The position numbers were made by a program, and so were the translations under genes. The notes under the pieces are model-generated. The model had not been told where the DNA came from and searched no databases. It worked only from the letters and a program-made list of their open reading frames with translations. From Martinezella tropici (GTDB taxonomy: Bacteria; Pseudomonadota; Alphaproteobacteria; Rhizobiales; Rhizobiaceae), in assembly GCF_003287875.1 (NCBI RefSeq), contig NZ_QMKK01000054.1, positions 744,001-808,000 of the forward strand: a stretch of DNA of 64,000 nucleotides, given 5' to 3'. Shown one piece after another: positions 26,370 through 37,826 of the stretch (the stretch's first letter is position 1; each line of letters opens with the position of its first letter).

Positions 26370-27308
26370 TCAGGCTTTCAGCAGCGCCTTCGCCGTTTTC
26401 TCATCGGTAATCAGCCCATAGAGACAGCGGCTCTTGAGGACGGCGCGAATGGCTTCGACCTTGGGCAATCCACCGGACAATGCGACCAGCCGCTCGCCCT
26501 TCGTCCGCGGCAAGGAGGCGGACAACGTGCGCGCCGTCAGCGTTGTCTCGAGGATTTTGCCATCGACATCGAAGAAATGACCCAGAATTTCGCCGACGCC
26601 GCCGGCCGCGGTGATCTCCCTGATCTCCTTCGGCTCGACCATGCCGGATAAGACCAGTTGTGCGTCTGTATCGACCGTACCGAGACCGACGAGCTTGAGA
26701 TCGGCGCCGTTTGCGAGATCGAAGACTTCCTTGACGCCGCGCTGGGCGAGCAGCACGTCACGGTCTTCGCGCGTATTGGCGAAGAAAGGCACCGGCATCA
26801 CATGCGACTGCATGCCGGTCTTTTCGGCGATGCGATGCATCACGTCATAGGGATTGGCCGCATAGTTTCGGGTCAGACCACCGAGCAGCGAGACGAAACG
26901 CAGATCCTTGCCACTGACGCGCGACAGGTGATGAACCGCGGAAGAGAGTGTCCGCCCGTGACCGAGGCCGATGACCTTGTTGTTGCCGCTCTCGATTTCG
27001 CGCCGCAGAAAGCCGGCTCCTGCCTGGCCGAGCGCGCGAAACTCGAAGCCTTCTTCACCGAGGTCGGGCGCGACCTCGCAATATTGCAGGCCGAAACGTG
27101 CCGAAAGCTGCGTTTCAAGCTCGACGCATTCGACGATATCGCCGTCGATCGTCACCTTGACGACGCCCTCGGCGACCGCGCGCGCGATCAGGCGATGCGC
27201 TTTCACCGAGGGAACGCCGAGACGTTTTGCCACCTCGGACTGCGTCAGCCCGCCGGCATAGTGCAACCAGGCCGCCCGCACGGCGAGCGAAGCATCCGCA
27301 TCCGTCAT
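26370..27308 (-). CDS. eryD: SorC-family erythritol regulator
   Basis: A 312-residue protein of the SorC/DeoR sugar-binding family. The HTH lies at GGLTQSEVAKRLGVPSVKAHRLIARAVAEG (residues about 20-48). The effector domain has the GLGHGRTLSSA phosphosugar loop and VSLLGGLTRNYAANPYDV. EryD represses the ery operon in Brucella and rhizobia and is relieved by erythritol. ATG 27308 is preferred over the TTG one codon upstream; AAGGGA lies about nine bases before it. Confidence 0.92.
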   Translation of the reverse strand: MTDADASLAVRAAWLHYAGGLTQSEVAKRLGVPSVKAHRLIARAVAEGVVKVTIDGDIVECVELETQLSARFGLQYCEVAPDLGEEGFEFRALGQAGAGFLRREIESGNNKVIGLGHGRTLSSAVHHLSRVSGKDLRFVSLLGGLTRNYAANPYDVMHRIAEKTGMQSHVMPVPFFANTREDRDVLLAQRGVKEVFDLANGADLKLVGLGTVDTDAQLVLSGMVEPKEIREITAAGGVGEILGHFFDVDGKILETTLTARTLSASLPRTKGERLVALSGGLPKVEAIRAVLKSRCLYGLITDEKTAKALLKA

Positions 27309-27434
27309 CAACCGTTCCCTTTCATTTCGTCACGCATGGCCCCTCGCCTGCTTTTTATCTGACCATGCCCCCGAATCCACAGTCCTCTCGCAAGGATAAG
27401 CTCAGGTGGAATCGAGACTCGGCCATTCCGGCAG

Positions 27435-28367
27435 CTAGATATGCAAGTCGCCGGCACCGGTGTCGATATGAGGCGCCCAAAAGGCGATGCTTTCGGCAAT
27501 CTGCGAGATGACCTGGCGATCGTTGGGCTCACGCTCCTTGAACGACAGTTCCAGGCAGATTTCGTTGTCCTTGGCACCACCTTCGGCAAATGCCTTCAAC
27601 AGCGGTTCCGGCTGGATGCGGCCCTTGGCATTGAATTCCGCAGTGAAGGGGCGATGGCCGCCCTTATCCATCAGGCTCTGCTTGATGTGAATGATCGGAG
27701 ACACCTTCGGCACGACACGCGCCCAGGCATAGGGATCATAATCGTCGGGATTGGACGAGGTGACATCGCCATGATCGATATCGGCCATCATCCACATCGG
27801 AATGGCGAACGGCGCCTTCGTTAGTCTGTCCTGCAGGGAAAGGCAGGCATTGATCGTCTCGCCGAATTCGCGGCCGATGCTCATCGGCTCCCAGAAGATG
27901 TAGGAGAGGCCGGCAGCCCGTGCGTGTTCGGCCACCTCGCCCCAACAATCGATCGCGATCTCGATCAATTCCTGGCGGCGGACCGGATCGTCATAATCCT
28001 TGTAGGTGAAGATCGCGAACTGCGTACCGACGGAATGACCGCCGAGATCGGCAGTGATATCGGCAAAGGTCTTGAACCAGTCGATATAATAGCGGCGAAC
28101 ATCCTTGTCCGGATGGCCGAAATGATTGAGACGGCCGTAGGGGCCGGTCATGCCCGACGTGACGCGAACGCCGGTGCGCTTCAGTGCCGCCTGCATATCG
28201 CGCGTCAGGCGGCGAATGACCGGCGCCTGCCAGCTCGGATTGATGAATTCGTGCGTCAGCTGCAGATCGCGGATGCGCAGGTCACGCGCAACCGTCTCGA
28301 TCAGGTCGGCCGGCTCGGCAAAGCGATTGACAAGCGGGTTGGTGTTGAGTGAAAGCGTCAAGGGCAT
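27435..28367 (-). CDS. eryC: Erythritol catabolism protein EryC, tetrulose-phosphate epimerase/isomerase (xylose-isomerase-like)
   Basis: A 310-residue protein with the AP-endonuclease-2/xylose-isomerase-like TIM barrel. It starts MPLTLSLNTNPLVNRF, characteristic of EryC. Metal-binding acidic and His residues appear in YIFWEPMSIGRE (Glu), MADIDHGD (Asp/His) and HIKQSL (His). In the Brucella and rhizobial pathway it acts between the EryB ketone product and the two isomerases, changing the configuration of the tetrulose phosphate. It lies 27 bp after eryB. Confidence 0.92.
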   Translation of the reverse strand: MPLTLSLNTNPLVNRFAEPADLIETVARDLRIRDLQLTHEFINPSWQAPVIRRLTRDMQAALKRTGVRVTSGMTGPYGRLNHFGHPDKDVRRYYIDWFKTFADITADLGGHSVGTQFAIFTYKDYDDPVRRQELIEIAIDCWGEVAEHARAAGLSYIFWEPMSIGREFGETINACLSLQDRLTKAPFAIPMWMMADIDHGDVTSSNPDDYDPYAWARVVPKVSPIIHIKQSLMDKGGHRPFTAEFNAKGRIQPEPLLKAFAEGGAKDNEICLELSFKEREPNDRQVISQIAESIAFWAPHIDTGAGDLHI

Positions 28368-28394
28368 GCGTATTCTCCGGCAAGATCTGGTGGT

Positions 28395-29906
28395 TCAGGC
28401 GGCCAGCGCCAGTTCGGCATCGAACCAGGCGGCGAAAGCCGCCTTTTCCTCAGCCGTCATGCGCAGACCTTCCTTGGTGCGTCGCATCAGGACGTCGTCG
28501 GGCGCCTGGGCCCATTCGGAAGCGACGAGATAGCGGACTTCGGCCTCATAGAGATTGCCGCCAAAATGCCTGCCGAGGTCCGCCAGCGACGTGGCACTGC
28601 CGACGATCTGCCTGCTGCGGGCGCCATAGAGATGGCCGTAGTGATTGACGAGCGCACGTGGCATCCAGGGATAGGCCGCCCGCAGCGTATCGGCGAAGGC
28701 GACGTAATCGGCATTCGGGATTTCGCCGCCCGGAAGCGTGGCGCCCCGCGTCCAGTCGCCGCCCATCTTCGGAAAGAATTTTGCAAGCCGCTGCATTGCG
28801 TGTTCCGAGAGCTTGCGGAACGTCGTGATCTTGCCGCCGAAGACGCTCAAGAGCGGCGCACCGCCGGTCTCGTCGAGATCGAAGACGTAATCGCGCGTCA
28901 CGGCCGAAGGGTTGCCTTTGCCATCATCGAACAGCGGGCGGACGCCGGAGAAGCTTTCAAGCACGTCAGACCTGCGCAGCTTCTCCTTGAAGTAGCGATT
29001 GACCGCCGTGATCAGGTAATCGATTTCCTTCTCGTCGGCCGTTACTTCTTCCGGCTTGCCGTCATAGGGAATATCCGTCGTGCCGATCAGCGCCTTGTCA
29101 CCTTCATAGGGGTTGATGAAGATGACGCGCTTGTCGTGGTTCTGGACGAGATAGGCCTGCTGGCCAGCCCAGAATTTCGGGACGATGATGTGGCTGCCCT
29201 TGACGAGCCGGACGCTGCGCTGGCTGTTTGAGCCGACGACACGGCCGATAACGTCATTGACCCAGGGGCCGGCGGCATTCACCAGCACACGGGCGCGAAC
29301 GGTCCGCACTTCGCCGGAACGCTGGTCGCGCGTCTGGACGACCCAGTTGCCCTGATCGCGTCGCGCGCTGACGCAAGCTGTGCGCGTCAGGATCTGTGCG
29401 CCCTTGGCGGAGGCATCGAGAGCGTTGAGAACGACGAGCCGGGCATCATCGACCCAACAGTCGGAATATTCGAAACCCTTCGAATATTGGTCGAGGATCG
29501 GAGCGCCTTCCGGATCGCGATGAAGATCGAGCGACCGCGTGCCCGGCAGCTTCTTGCGGCCACCGAGATGATCGTAGAGGAACAGGCCGAGGCGAACGAG
29601 CCAGGCCGGACGATCCGTCGGGCTGTGCGGCAGCACGAAGCGCATCGGCCAGATGATATGGCTTGCCGAGCTCAACAGCACTTCGCGTTCGATCAACGCT
29701 TCGCGCACCAGACGGAATTCGTAATATTCAAGGTAGCGCAGGCCGCCATGCACCAGCTTGCCGGAGCGCGAAGAGGTGCCCTCTGCCAGATCGCCCTTCT
29801 CGCACATGACAACCGAAAGACCCCGGCCGGCCGCGTCGCGGGCGATGCCGGCACCATTGATGCCTCCACCGATCACGAAAAGATCAAAGATTTCCGGTTC
29901 CATCAT
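28395..29906 (-). CDS. eryB: Erythritol-4-phosphate dehydrogenase (FAD, GlpD family)
   Basis: A 503-residue flavoprotein. FAD binding is shown by VIGGGINGAGIARDAAGRG at residues 11-29, EGTSSRSGKLVHGGLRYLE follows, then NAAGPWVND and FSGVRPLFDD. It oxidises erythritol phosphate to the keto form, delivering electrons to the membrane quinone pool like GlpD. ATG 29906 follows GGAGCATGAC. It is 104 bp after eryA; that gap contains a 14-bp tandem repeat. Confidence 0.93.
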   Translation of the reverse strand: MMEPEIFDLFVIGGGINGAGIARDAAGRGLSVVMCEKGDLAEGTSSRSGKLVHGGLRYLEYYEFRLVREALIEREVLLSSASHIIWPMRFVLPHSPTDRPAWLVRLGLFLYDHLGGRKKLPGTRSLDLHRDPEGAPILDQYSKGFEYSDCWVDDARLVVLNALDASAKGAQILTRTACVSARRDQGNWVVQTRDQRSGEVRTVRARVLVNAAGPWVNDVIGRVVGSNSQRSVRLVKGSHIIVPKFWAGQQAYLVQNHDKRVIFINPYEGDKALIGTTDIPYDGKPEEVTADEKEIDYLITAVNRYFKEKLRRSDVLESFSGVRPLFDDGKGNPSAVTRDYVFDLDETGGAPLLSVFGGKITTFRKLSEHAMQRLAKFFPKMGGDWTRGATLPGGEIPNADYVAFADTLRAAYPWMPRALVNHYGHLYGARSRQIVGSATSLADLGRHFGGNLYEAEVRYLVASEWAQAPDDVLMRRTKEGLRMTAEEKAAFAAWFDAELALAA

Positions 29907-29924
29907 GTCATGCTCCTTCGGATA

Positions 29925-29952
29925 CCCTCGTTCGAATGCCCTTGTTCGAATG
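29925..29952. repeat. Two tandem 14-bp units in eryB leader
   Basis: CCCTCGTTCGAATG and CCCTTGTTCGAATG are adjacent (29925-29938, 29939-29952), one mismatch, between eryA and eryB. Its meaning is unknown; it could be a replication slippage product or a regulator site. Confidence 0.75.
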
Positions 29953-30010
29953 TTCCGGGCATCATCAAATCAATCTTCCTGGGCGACGCTCTCGCCGGCC
30001 GGCAACGAGG

Positions 30011-31561
30011 CTAGCGCTCGGCCAGCTTGTCCCAGGCAGGCGCAATCGCCTGCCGCACGTCCTTGTAGGCATCGAACAAACGGTCGTAGCGCTCAACGTT
30101 TTCCGGATCCGGCGCCTCTGCCGCCCCGAGCAACGGCGTCACCCAATCGGCAATGCAGCTATCCATGTCCTGATAGGCGCCGATGGCGACGGCGGCCATC
30201 ATCGCGACACCGGCCGCACCCGCCTCTTCCCGGTCCGAAATACGCACCGGCGCCTTGACGGCGGCAGAGAGCGAACCGCGCAGCGCATGCGAACGCGCGG
30301 CTCCTCCGGTGATGCGCAGTTCTGAGGGCATGTCGCCCATAGCGGTGTAACAGTCTCGCGTTGCCATACCGAGCCCTTCGACCACGGCCCTCAGCATGTC
30401 GGCAAAGCCATGCCGCGTCGAAAGCCCGGTGAAGCCGGCGCGCGCATGCGCATTGACGAAGGGACCGCGCTCGCCCGCCTCGGAAATATAGGGGTGATAG
30501 AGAAGGTTCGTCGGACGTGCCTCGGCAAACCAGGCATCGATGCGTGGAATGAGATCCGAATAGGAGACCTTGTTGCCGCCCGCGGACATCAGATCGGCTG
30601 CGATCTCCAGGATCCAGTCGATATTGATGGTCGCACCCATATTGGTCTGGACCTGCGTGACGATACCGGGAATCGGCAGGGCGATCACGTAGCCGGTACC
30701 CTCGTCGTTGAGCTGAACATCGCGCACGGCCTTGGCGCGCATATGCACGCCCGTCGATCCGATCGTCGAGCAGGCCGCATTCAGGCCGCCGGTGCGAATG
30801 CCGGCGCCGAGCGCGGTCATGACCATATCGACATAGCCGAGGCAGACCGGCGTTCCGGCAAGCAGCCCGGCAGCCTTGGCCGCCACCTCCGTCAGGGGAT
30901 GACTAATCTCTGTTCCATCGAGAATATCGGGCAGAAGAAAACGCCGGCGGGCGAGCCCGAGCGCATCGATGACAACAGGATCATACTGGCGATTGCGGAA
31001 ATTACCAAAGGTGAAACTCGCCTCAGACGGATCGGTCGCCCGTACGCCGGTGAGGTTCAGATAGAGCCAGTCCTTGCAGTGCAAGGCGGTTTCAGCCCGA
31101 TCGAGCAGCTCGGGCATGAAACGGTCCATATGGGCGAGCTGCGCACCTTGCTGGCAGGTATTGAGACCCGTGCCGGTCGCCTCGAAACGCGCGCGGTTGC
31201 CAGCCATGGCGCTCAGCCGCGTCACCGTCGATGCGGCCCGCGCATCGAGCCATAGCCAGGCATCGCCGACCGGAGCATTGCAGGAACCCACAAGCCATGT
31301 TCCGTCACCCTGGCCTGTGACCGCGATCGCGGCCGTTCGGGCGGCAAGATGCTCGACCTTCTCGCCAAGGCCGCGCAACGCACTGACGCAATCCGACCAT
31401 GTTTGGTCGAGCGACTGCGTGACCGAACCGTCTTCCCCCGTCGCATAGCGATTTCGCACCGACGCGGAAGCGATCTGCTTGCCGGACAATTCGAAGGCAA
31501 CCGCCTTCAGAACGGAGGTACCCGCATCGATGCCGATGATGATCCCGTCACCCTTAGGCAT
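30011..31561 (-). CDS. eryA: Erythritol kinase (FGGY family)
   Basis: A 516-residue carbohydrate kinase. The N-terminal phosphate-1 loop is IIIGIDAGTSVLKAVAF, the central GDAWLWLDARAAS and DPSEASFTFGNF are FGGY-type, and the C-terminal ATP-binding segment is LRITGGAARSHALRGSLSA. It phosphorylates erythritol to L-erythritol 4-phosphate, the committed step. It is first of the minus-strand ery genes, with the long regulatory gap upstream. A ribosome site GGAG lies 10 bases before ATG 31561. Confidence 0.93.
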   Translation of the reverse strand: MPKGDGIIIGIDAGTSVLKAVAFELSGKQIASASVRNRYATGEDGSVTQSLDQTWSDCVSALRGLGEKVEHLAARTAAIAVTGQGDGTWLVGSCNAPVGDAWLWLDARAASTVTRLSAMAGNRARFEATGTGLNTCQQGAQLAHMDRFMPELLDRAETALHCKDWLYLNLTGVRATDPSEASFTFGNFRNRQYDPVVIDALGLARRRFLLPDILDGTEISHPLTEVAAKAAGLLAGTPVCLGYVDMVMTALGAGIRTGGLNAACSTIGSTGVHMRAKAVRDVQLNDEGTGYVIALPIPGIVTQVQTNMGATINIDWILEIAADLMSAGGNKVSYSDLIPRIDAWFAEARPTNLLYHPYISEAGERGPFVNAHARAGFTGLSTRHGFADMLRAVVEGLGMATRDCYTAMGDMPSELRITGGAARSHALRGSLSAAVKAPVRISDREEAGAAGVAMMAAVAIGAYQDMDSCIADWVTPLLGAAEAPDPENVERYDRLFDAYKDVRQAIAPAWDKLAER

Positions 31562-32426
31562 TGCGCGCCGGCTCCACCATCATGCGCCCCACGATAGGGA
31601 CTTTAGCGTACATCACGAACATCTTCATTCCTCCCACACGATCACGAGCACAGCTCTGCCAACTCGCGCGCATCGCCGCCACGTCCAAGCCCACGGGAGC
31701 AGCGTGAACGGCCATTCTGCACACTCGACACTCCGAGCACCCGCATCCAACGCAATGGCGATCCATCGGACAACGCATATCTTATAACACAAAGATATCA
31801 CTGCATCAGTAAAATTTTTCTGGTCTTGTAATTTTTTTCATATAAAATGAGCGCTGTCAATTCCACAAGCGCCTACAGCAAGAACCGCGAATGGGAGGAA
31901 ATTCGCACGCCGGCAATCGACAGGCGACGACAGGGCTTTTACCGAATCATCACGGATGAGGTTCCATTATGATTTTTATAATCACATAGTTAGCAAAATT
32001 TCTTTACAGGAATTCGATCTGAGAAATCCCGCGATAAAAGCCTTGAATAGCGCACGCCAAGCGGAAGTTGCGGTTCATCTGAGAAAGAAAACATTGGAGT
32101 GCAGGAAGGCGCATGACAGATACAACATGCCAAACCACAGTTGACAGGTCTGGGAATTTATAACATACAAAACGAAGTTATTAACATACTTATATCACAA
32201 TTGTCGCATACATGCGATGCTTGTGAAGCTGAATTGGGTAACTGGAGGAGACAGCTGCCCGCATGCTGAGGAGGCTCCTGATGTTGAATTTCCATTCCGA
32301 CAGCGCAAGCCGAACGGAGCACCTACAAGCCCCGAATCCGAGGCGCGGCTTCCGCTAACCGGATCACGGCGCCTTTTTCCCCTCTCCATCAGGCAATCCG
32401 GCTGATATGCCGAAGGTCGTTTGAAC
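31562..32426. promoter_or_regulatory. Long divergent regulatory region between eryA and the eryEFG operon
   Basis: About 860 bp, AT-rich in its middle (31780-32230). TAACATAC is repeated at 32161-32168 and 32182-32189, a 21-bp (two-turn) step. CGCATACATGCG (32205-32216) is a 5-bp inverted repeat with a 2-bp spacer. These are candidate EryD or EryR sites. A 62-codon ORF at 31956-32144 is low in coding character. No other gene is visible. Confidence 0.5.
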
Positions 32427-33079
32427 ATGAATACGCAGATTCAATACGCAACCGCCAAACAGGCGGGCTCCAAGTTCAAAATCGCGGCTGGTGTCGCCGC
32501 CGTGGCAATCGTGCTCGGCGCCATCGCGGCCGATACCAAAGTCGTCAAGATCGGCTCCGAACATGACGTACGCGAACAAGGTTTCCAGCCAGAGACTTAT
32601 GGCGCTGCCGAATTCCCGAAGGTGCAGGCGGATGTCGAGAAGCGCGCCGTCGATGCCGTGACGCTCGCCAATGCAGTTCTGGCCGACAAGAAGGCGGCCG
32701 GCACAAAATACGGCGTTGCCACCACCACCGGACCCGTTCTTCCCGTTTCTCTGACCGGCACCTTTGGCGAGCGCAAGGCCAATCTCAACGAGTTCAAGGT
32801 CGACGGCCTGCCTGACGGTGTCACCATCCGGGTACAAACAGGCCCCGCGATCAATGGCACCGATCTTCGCGATGCCACGGGCAAGATCGAATTCGGGCAA
32901 TTCACCAACCAGATCGAATATCAGGACGCCGGTTCCGCCATCAACAACGAGATGAAGAAGGCGACCCTCGGCAGCCTGGACCCCGAAAAGCTCACGGGTA
33001 AGACGGCAACTGTCATCGGCGTTTTCAAGCTCATCAATCCGAAGAACTGGCTCGTCACCCCGGTAAAGGTCGACGTGAA

Positions 33080-33083
<4 letters not shown>
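32427..33083 (+). CDS. DUF2291 family protein in sugar ABC transporter operon
   Basis: A 218-residue protein of the DUF2291 (predicted periplasmic lipoprotein) family. A single N-terminal membrane anchor (KFKIAAGVAAVAIVLGAIA, about residues 17-35) precedes a soluble periplasmic domain. The usual lipobox cysteine is absent, so it is probably membrane-anchored rather than lipidated. Relatives sit consistently in front of ribose-type ABC importers for polyols; the role is unknown. The stop overlaps the eryE start by ATGA, so expression is coupled. ATG 32427 is chosen over the TTG two codons earlier. Confidence 0.8.
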
Positions 33084-34624
<1,541 letters not shown>

Positions 34625-34646
34625 CCGCATTCATGGAGCACTGATT

Positions 34647-35699
34647 ATGTCAGTCACGAACATCACAGAAAAGAAACCAATTTCGAACGGACAGCGGCGG
34701 AATTTCAGTCTCGTGCGGCTGATCCTGGAAGGGCGCGCCTTCTTCGCGCTGATCGTCATCATCGCGGTCTTCTCCTTCCTGTCGCCCTATTACTTCTCGC
34801 TCAGCAATTTCCTGACGATGGCCTCACATGTCGCGATCTTCGGCATCCTCGCCATCGGCATGCTGCTCGTCATCCTCAACGGCGGCATCGACCTTTCGGT
34901 CGGCTCGACCCTTGGTCTTGCCGGCTGTATCGCCGGTTTCCTGATGCAAGGTGTCACGCTGTCTAGTTTCGGCGTCATTCTCTATCCCCCGGTTTGGGCC
35001 GTCGTCGTGCTGACCTGCGCGCTAGGCGCGGTGGTCGGCGCCGTCAACGGCGTGCTCATTGCTTACCTGCGCGTCCCGGCCTTCGTCGCGTCGCTCGGCG
35101 TGCTCTATGTCGCCCGCGGCATCGCACTGCTGATGACCAACGGCCTCACCTACAACAATCTCGGCGGCCGTCCCGAACTCGGCAATACCGGCTTCGACTG
35201 GCTTGGCTTCAACCGCCTCGCCGGCATCCCGATCGGCGTCATCGTGCTTGCCGTGCTTGCGATCATCTGCGGTCTCGTTCTCAGCCGCACCGCCTTCGGC
35301 CGCTGGCTCTACGCTTCCGGCGGCAATGAGCGCGCCGCCGATCTTTCCGGCGTTCCGGTCAAGCGTGTCAAGATCATCGTCTATGTCCTGTCGGGCGTCT
35401 GCGCGGCCATCGCCGGCCTTGTCCTGTCCTCGCAGCTGACGTCCGCCGGCCCAACCGCCGGCACCACCTACGAACTGACGGCGATCGCCGCCGTCGTCAT
35501 CGGCGGTGCCGCCTTGACGGGCGGCCGTGGCACGGTGCGCGGCACCATGCTCGGCGCCTTCGTCATCGGCTTCCTGTCCGATGGCCTCGTCATCATCGGC
35601 GTGTCGGCCTATTGGCAGACAGTCTTTACCGGCGCGGTCATCGTGCTCGCCGTGCTCATGAACAGCATCCAGTACGGACGCCGGACCAAGTCCGGCTGA
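34647..35699 (+). CDS. eryF: Erythritol ABC transporter permease
   Basis: A 350-residue RbsC-type inner-membrane permease with about 10 hydrophobic helices. The EAA-like cytoplasmic loop NERAADLSGVPVKRVK (about 228-243) contacts the ATPase. LNGGIDLSVGSTLGLAG is the highly conserved second-helix motif of the family. ATG 34647 follows GGAGCACTGATT. It functions as a homodimer with EryE and EryG. Confidence 0.92.
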   Translation: MSVTNITEKKPISNGQRRNFSLVRLILEGRAFFALIVIIAVFSFLSPYYFSLSNFLTMASHVAIFGILAIGMLLVILNGGIDLSVGSTLGLAGCIAGFLMQGVTLSSFGVILYPPVWAVVVLTCALGAVVGAVNGVLIAYLRVPAFVASLGVLYVARGIALLMTNGLTYNNLGGRPELGNTGFDWLGFNRLAGIPIGVIVLAVLAIICGLVLSRTAFGRWLYASGGNERAADLSGVPVKRVKIIVYVLSGVCAAIAGLVLSSQLTSAGPTAGTTYELTAIAAVVIGGAALTGGRGTVRGTMLGAFVIGFLSDGLVIIGVSAYWQTVFTGAVIVLAVLMNSIQYGRRTKSG

Positions 35700-35800
35700 C
35701 GCCCGCACGAACTTGTCACCGATCGGTGAAGAGTGCCGATCGGGGAGAGAACCGCCGGTTCGCCGGCATCACCAGAGCTCATCAAAAGGGAGAGAGACTA

Positions 35801-36748
35801 ATGTTCAAAAAAGCTTTGCGTACCGTCATGGCAGCAGTTGCCGTGGCACCGCTTCTGACGGGAGCAGCATGGGCTGCCGGCCAGATGACGGTCATCGTCA
35901 ACGATCCATCCAATCCCTACTGGCTGACGGAAGGCAATGTCGCCAAGGCGACCGCCGAAAAGCTCGGCTATACGGCAACGGTTAGCGCTCACAAGGGCGA
36001 TACCAACACCGAGAGCAACCTGATCGATACGGCAATCACCAACAAGTCGGTTGCCATCATTCTCGATCCCGCCAATGCCGACGGCTCCGTCGGCGCGGTC
36101 AAGAAGGCCGTTGCGGCCGGCATCCCGGTTTTCCTGGTCAACGCTGAAATCAACCAGGAAGGCCTCGCCAAGGCTCAGCTCGTCTCCAACAATGCCCAGG
36201 GTGCCGCTATCGGCGCTCAGCAGTGGGTCGAAGCCGTTGGCGACAAGGGCAATTACGCCGAACTCTTCGGCGCTCCTTCGGACAACAACGCCGCAACCCG
36301 CTCGAACGGCTACGAAACCGTTCTGACCCAGTATCCCGACCTGAAGAAGGTTGCCAAGGAAGTTGCCAACTGGGACCGCACCCAGGGCCACAACAAGATG
36401 CAGTCGATCCTGCAGGCGCATCCGGACATCACCGGCGTAATCTCCGGCAATGACGAAATGGCACTCGGCGCGATTGCCGCACTCAAGGAAGCCGGCAAGC
36501 TCGCCAACGTCAAGGTCGGCGGCTTCGACGGCTCGCCTGACGCTGTTGCCGCCATCAAGGCCGGTGAATTGCAGTACACCGTCCTGCAGCCGGTCGCCAC
36601 TTTCTCGGCAGAAGCCGTCAAGCAGGCCGATAGCTTCATCAAGACCGGCAAGACCGGTGCCACCAGCGAAAAGCAACTCTTCGACTGCATCCTGATCACC
36701 AAGGACAATGTCGACAAGTACACGGCACCCTTCGTTCTGTCCGAATAA
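35801..36748 (+). CDS. eryG: Erythritol ABC transporter substrate-binding protein
   Basis: A 315-residue periplasmic binding protein of the ribose-binding (Peripla_BP_4) class. A Sec signal peptide ends at AWA-A (about residue 25). The ligand-binding fold shows VIVNDPSNPYWLTEG, ILDPANADGSVGAVKKA, SGNDEMALGA and GGFDGSPDAVAAIK. ATG 35801 follows AAGGGAGAGAG. The 101-bp gap to eryF has an inverted repeat (CACCGATCGGTG at 35717-35728), which may uncouple eryG expression for higher yield. A terminator-like hairpin follows. Confidence 0.92.
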   Translation: MFKKALRTVMAAVAVAPLLTGAAWAAGQMTVIVNDPSNPYWLTEGNVAKATAEKLGYTATVSAHKGDTNTESNLIDTAITNKSVAIILDPANADGSVGAVKKAVAAGIPVFLVNAEINQEGLAKAQLVSNNAQGAAIGAQQWVEAVGDKGNYAELFGAPSDNNAATRSNGYETVLTQYPDLKKVAKEVANWDRTQGHNKMQSILQAHPDITGVISGNDEMALGAIAALKEAGKLANVKVGGFDGSPDAVAAIKAGELQYTVLQPVATFSAEAVKQADSFIKTGKTGATSEKQLFDCILITKDNVDKYTAPFVLSE

Positions 36749-36755
36749 TGCGATC

Positions 36756-36780
36756 GGGGGCGCTGGAAGCCGGCGCTCCC
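36756..36780 (+). terminator. Terminator-like hairpin after eryG
   Basis: GGGGGCGCTGG and CCGGCGCTCCC pair over 11 bp (two G-T) with loop AAG, starting 8 bp after the eryG stop. The T tract is poor (ACCCTTTG), so some read-through is likely. Confidence 0.5.
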
Positions 36781-36929
36781 ACCCTTTGACCGCCATCGGC
36801 GACACTCTGCCAGAACATCAGGCAGAACTTGCAGAATTGCCAGCAGCGAATTGCTTTTTATGCCTTTTCCCATAGCATGGCATTCGCTGCGGCAAGGAAC
36901 ATCCGCAAGGCTCAGCGCTAGAGGCCGAC

Positions 36930-37772
36930 GTGACAGATAAGACAAGCCCCGTATCATTCCTGCAAGATGAACTGCCGAGCGACAGCCGGCATTCCCGTCA
37001 GATCGCCCGGCGCCAGATGATCGCCGAAGCCGTGATGGCGGAAGGCTCCATGCGGATCGAGGATCTGACCGAGCGCTTCGGCATCAGCCTGATGACGGCG
37101 CATCGCGATGTCGACGAGCTGGTCAGCCGGGGCCTTTTTCGAAAGACGCGCGGCATCGTTTCCGCCGCTGCCACCAGCCTCATCGAATCCAGCGACGTCT
37201 ACCGCGCCAATCGGCAGGCCAGCGAAAAAAAGATGATCGCGGCTGCCGCAATGCAATTCATCGAGCCCGGTCAGGCGGTCTTTCTCGACGATTCCACCAC
37301 TGTCCTGCAGATGGCTTCGTTGCTGCCCACCAAGGTGCCGCTGACGGCGATCACCAATTCGCTGACACTGATGAACGCCCTGAAGGACATGCATGACGTG
37401 ACGCTTCTGGCGCTCGGGGGGCAATATTATAATTGGTGCAACGCCTTCATGGGCCGCATGACGATCAACGAGATCAATCGTTTGCGAGCCGATGTCACCT
37501 TCATCTCGATGTCAGCCATCATCGACGATGTCGTTTTCCATCAGTCACCCGAGATCGTCGATATCAAGCGCGCAATGTTCGACAGCGCCGCCAAGCGCAT
37601 CTTGCTAATGGATCATACGAAATTCGAACGGCGGGCGCTGCATAGTTTCGCACATCTGAGTGAATTCGATGTCGTCATCGTCGACGAGAAGACACCCGCC
37701 CCGCACCTGGAGCGCATGCGCAACAAGAACATCAATGTGGTCGTCGCCAAAGGCGACGAGAAGCGATCCTGA
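36930..37772 (+). CDS. DeoR-family transcriptional regulator
   Basis: A 280-residue DeoR regulator. The HTH is MRIEDLTERFGISLMTAHRDVDELVSRGLFRK, and the sensor domain includes FLDDSTTVLQ, LLALGGQYYNWCNAFMG and LMDHTKFERRAL. It differs from EryR, so it is a paralogue. The GTG start has AGAGG five bases upstream. It heads a plus-strand unit with an FGGY kinase and a GlpD-like dehydrogenase and probably controls them. Confidence 0.87.
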   Translation: MTDKTSPVSFLQDELPSDSRHSRQIARRQMIAEAVMAEGSMRIEDLTERFGISLMTAHRDVDELVSRGLFRKTRGIVSAAATSLIESSDVYRANRQASEKKMIAAAAMQFIEPGQAVFLDDSTTVLQMASLLPTKVPLTAITNSLTLMNALKDMHDVTLLALGGQYYNWCNAFMGRMTINEINRLRADVTFISMSAIIDDVVFHQSPEIVDIKRAMFDSAAKRILLMDHTKFERRALHSFAHLSEFDVVIVDEKTPAPHLERMRNKNINVVVAKGDEKRS

Positions 37773-37826
37773 CGATCCGGCCCATGCCGCCGGCCCAGGG
37801 ATCGTTCACGATCAGGAGTATCGAGA

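Noticed and set aside
31956-32144. 62-codon plus ORF in the ery regulatory gap
   Set aside because: AT-rich region, no ribosome site, no recognisable family.
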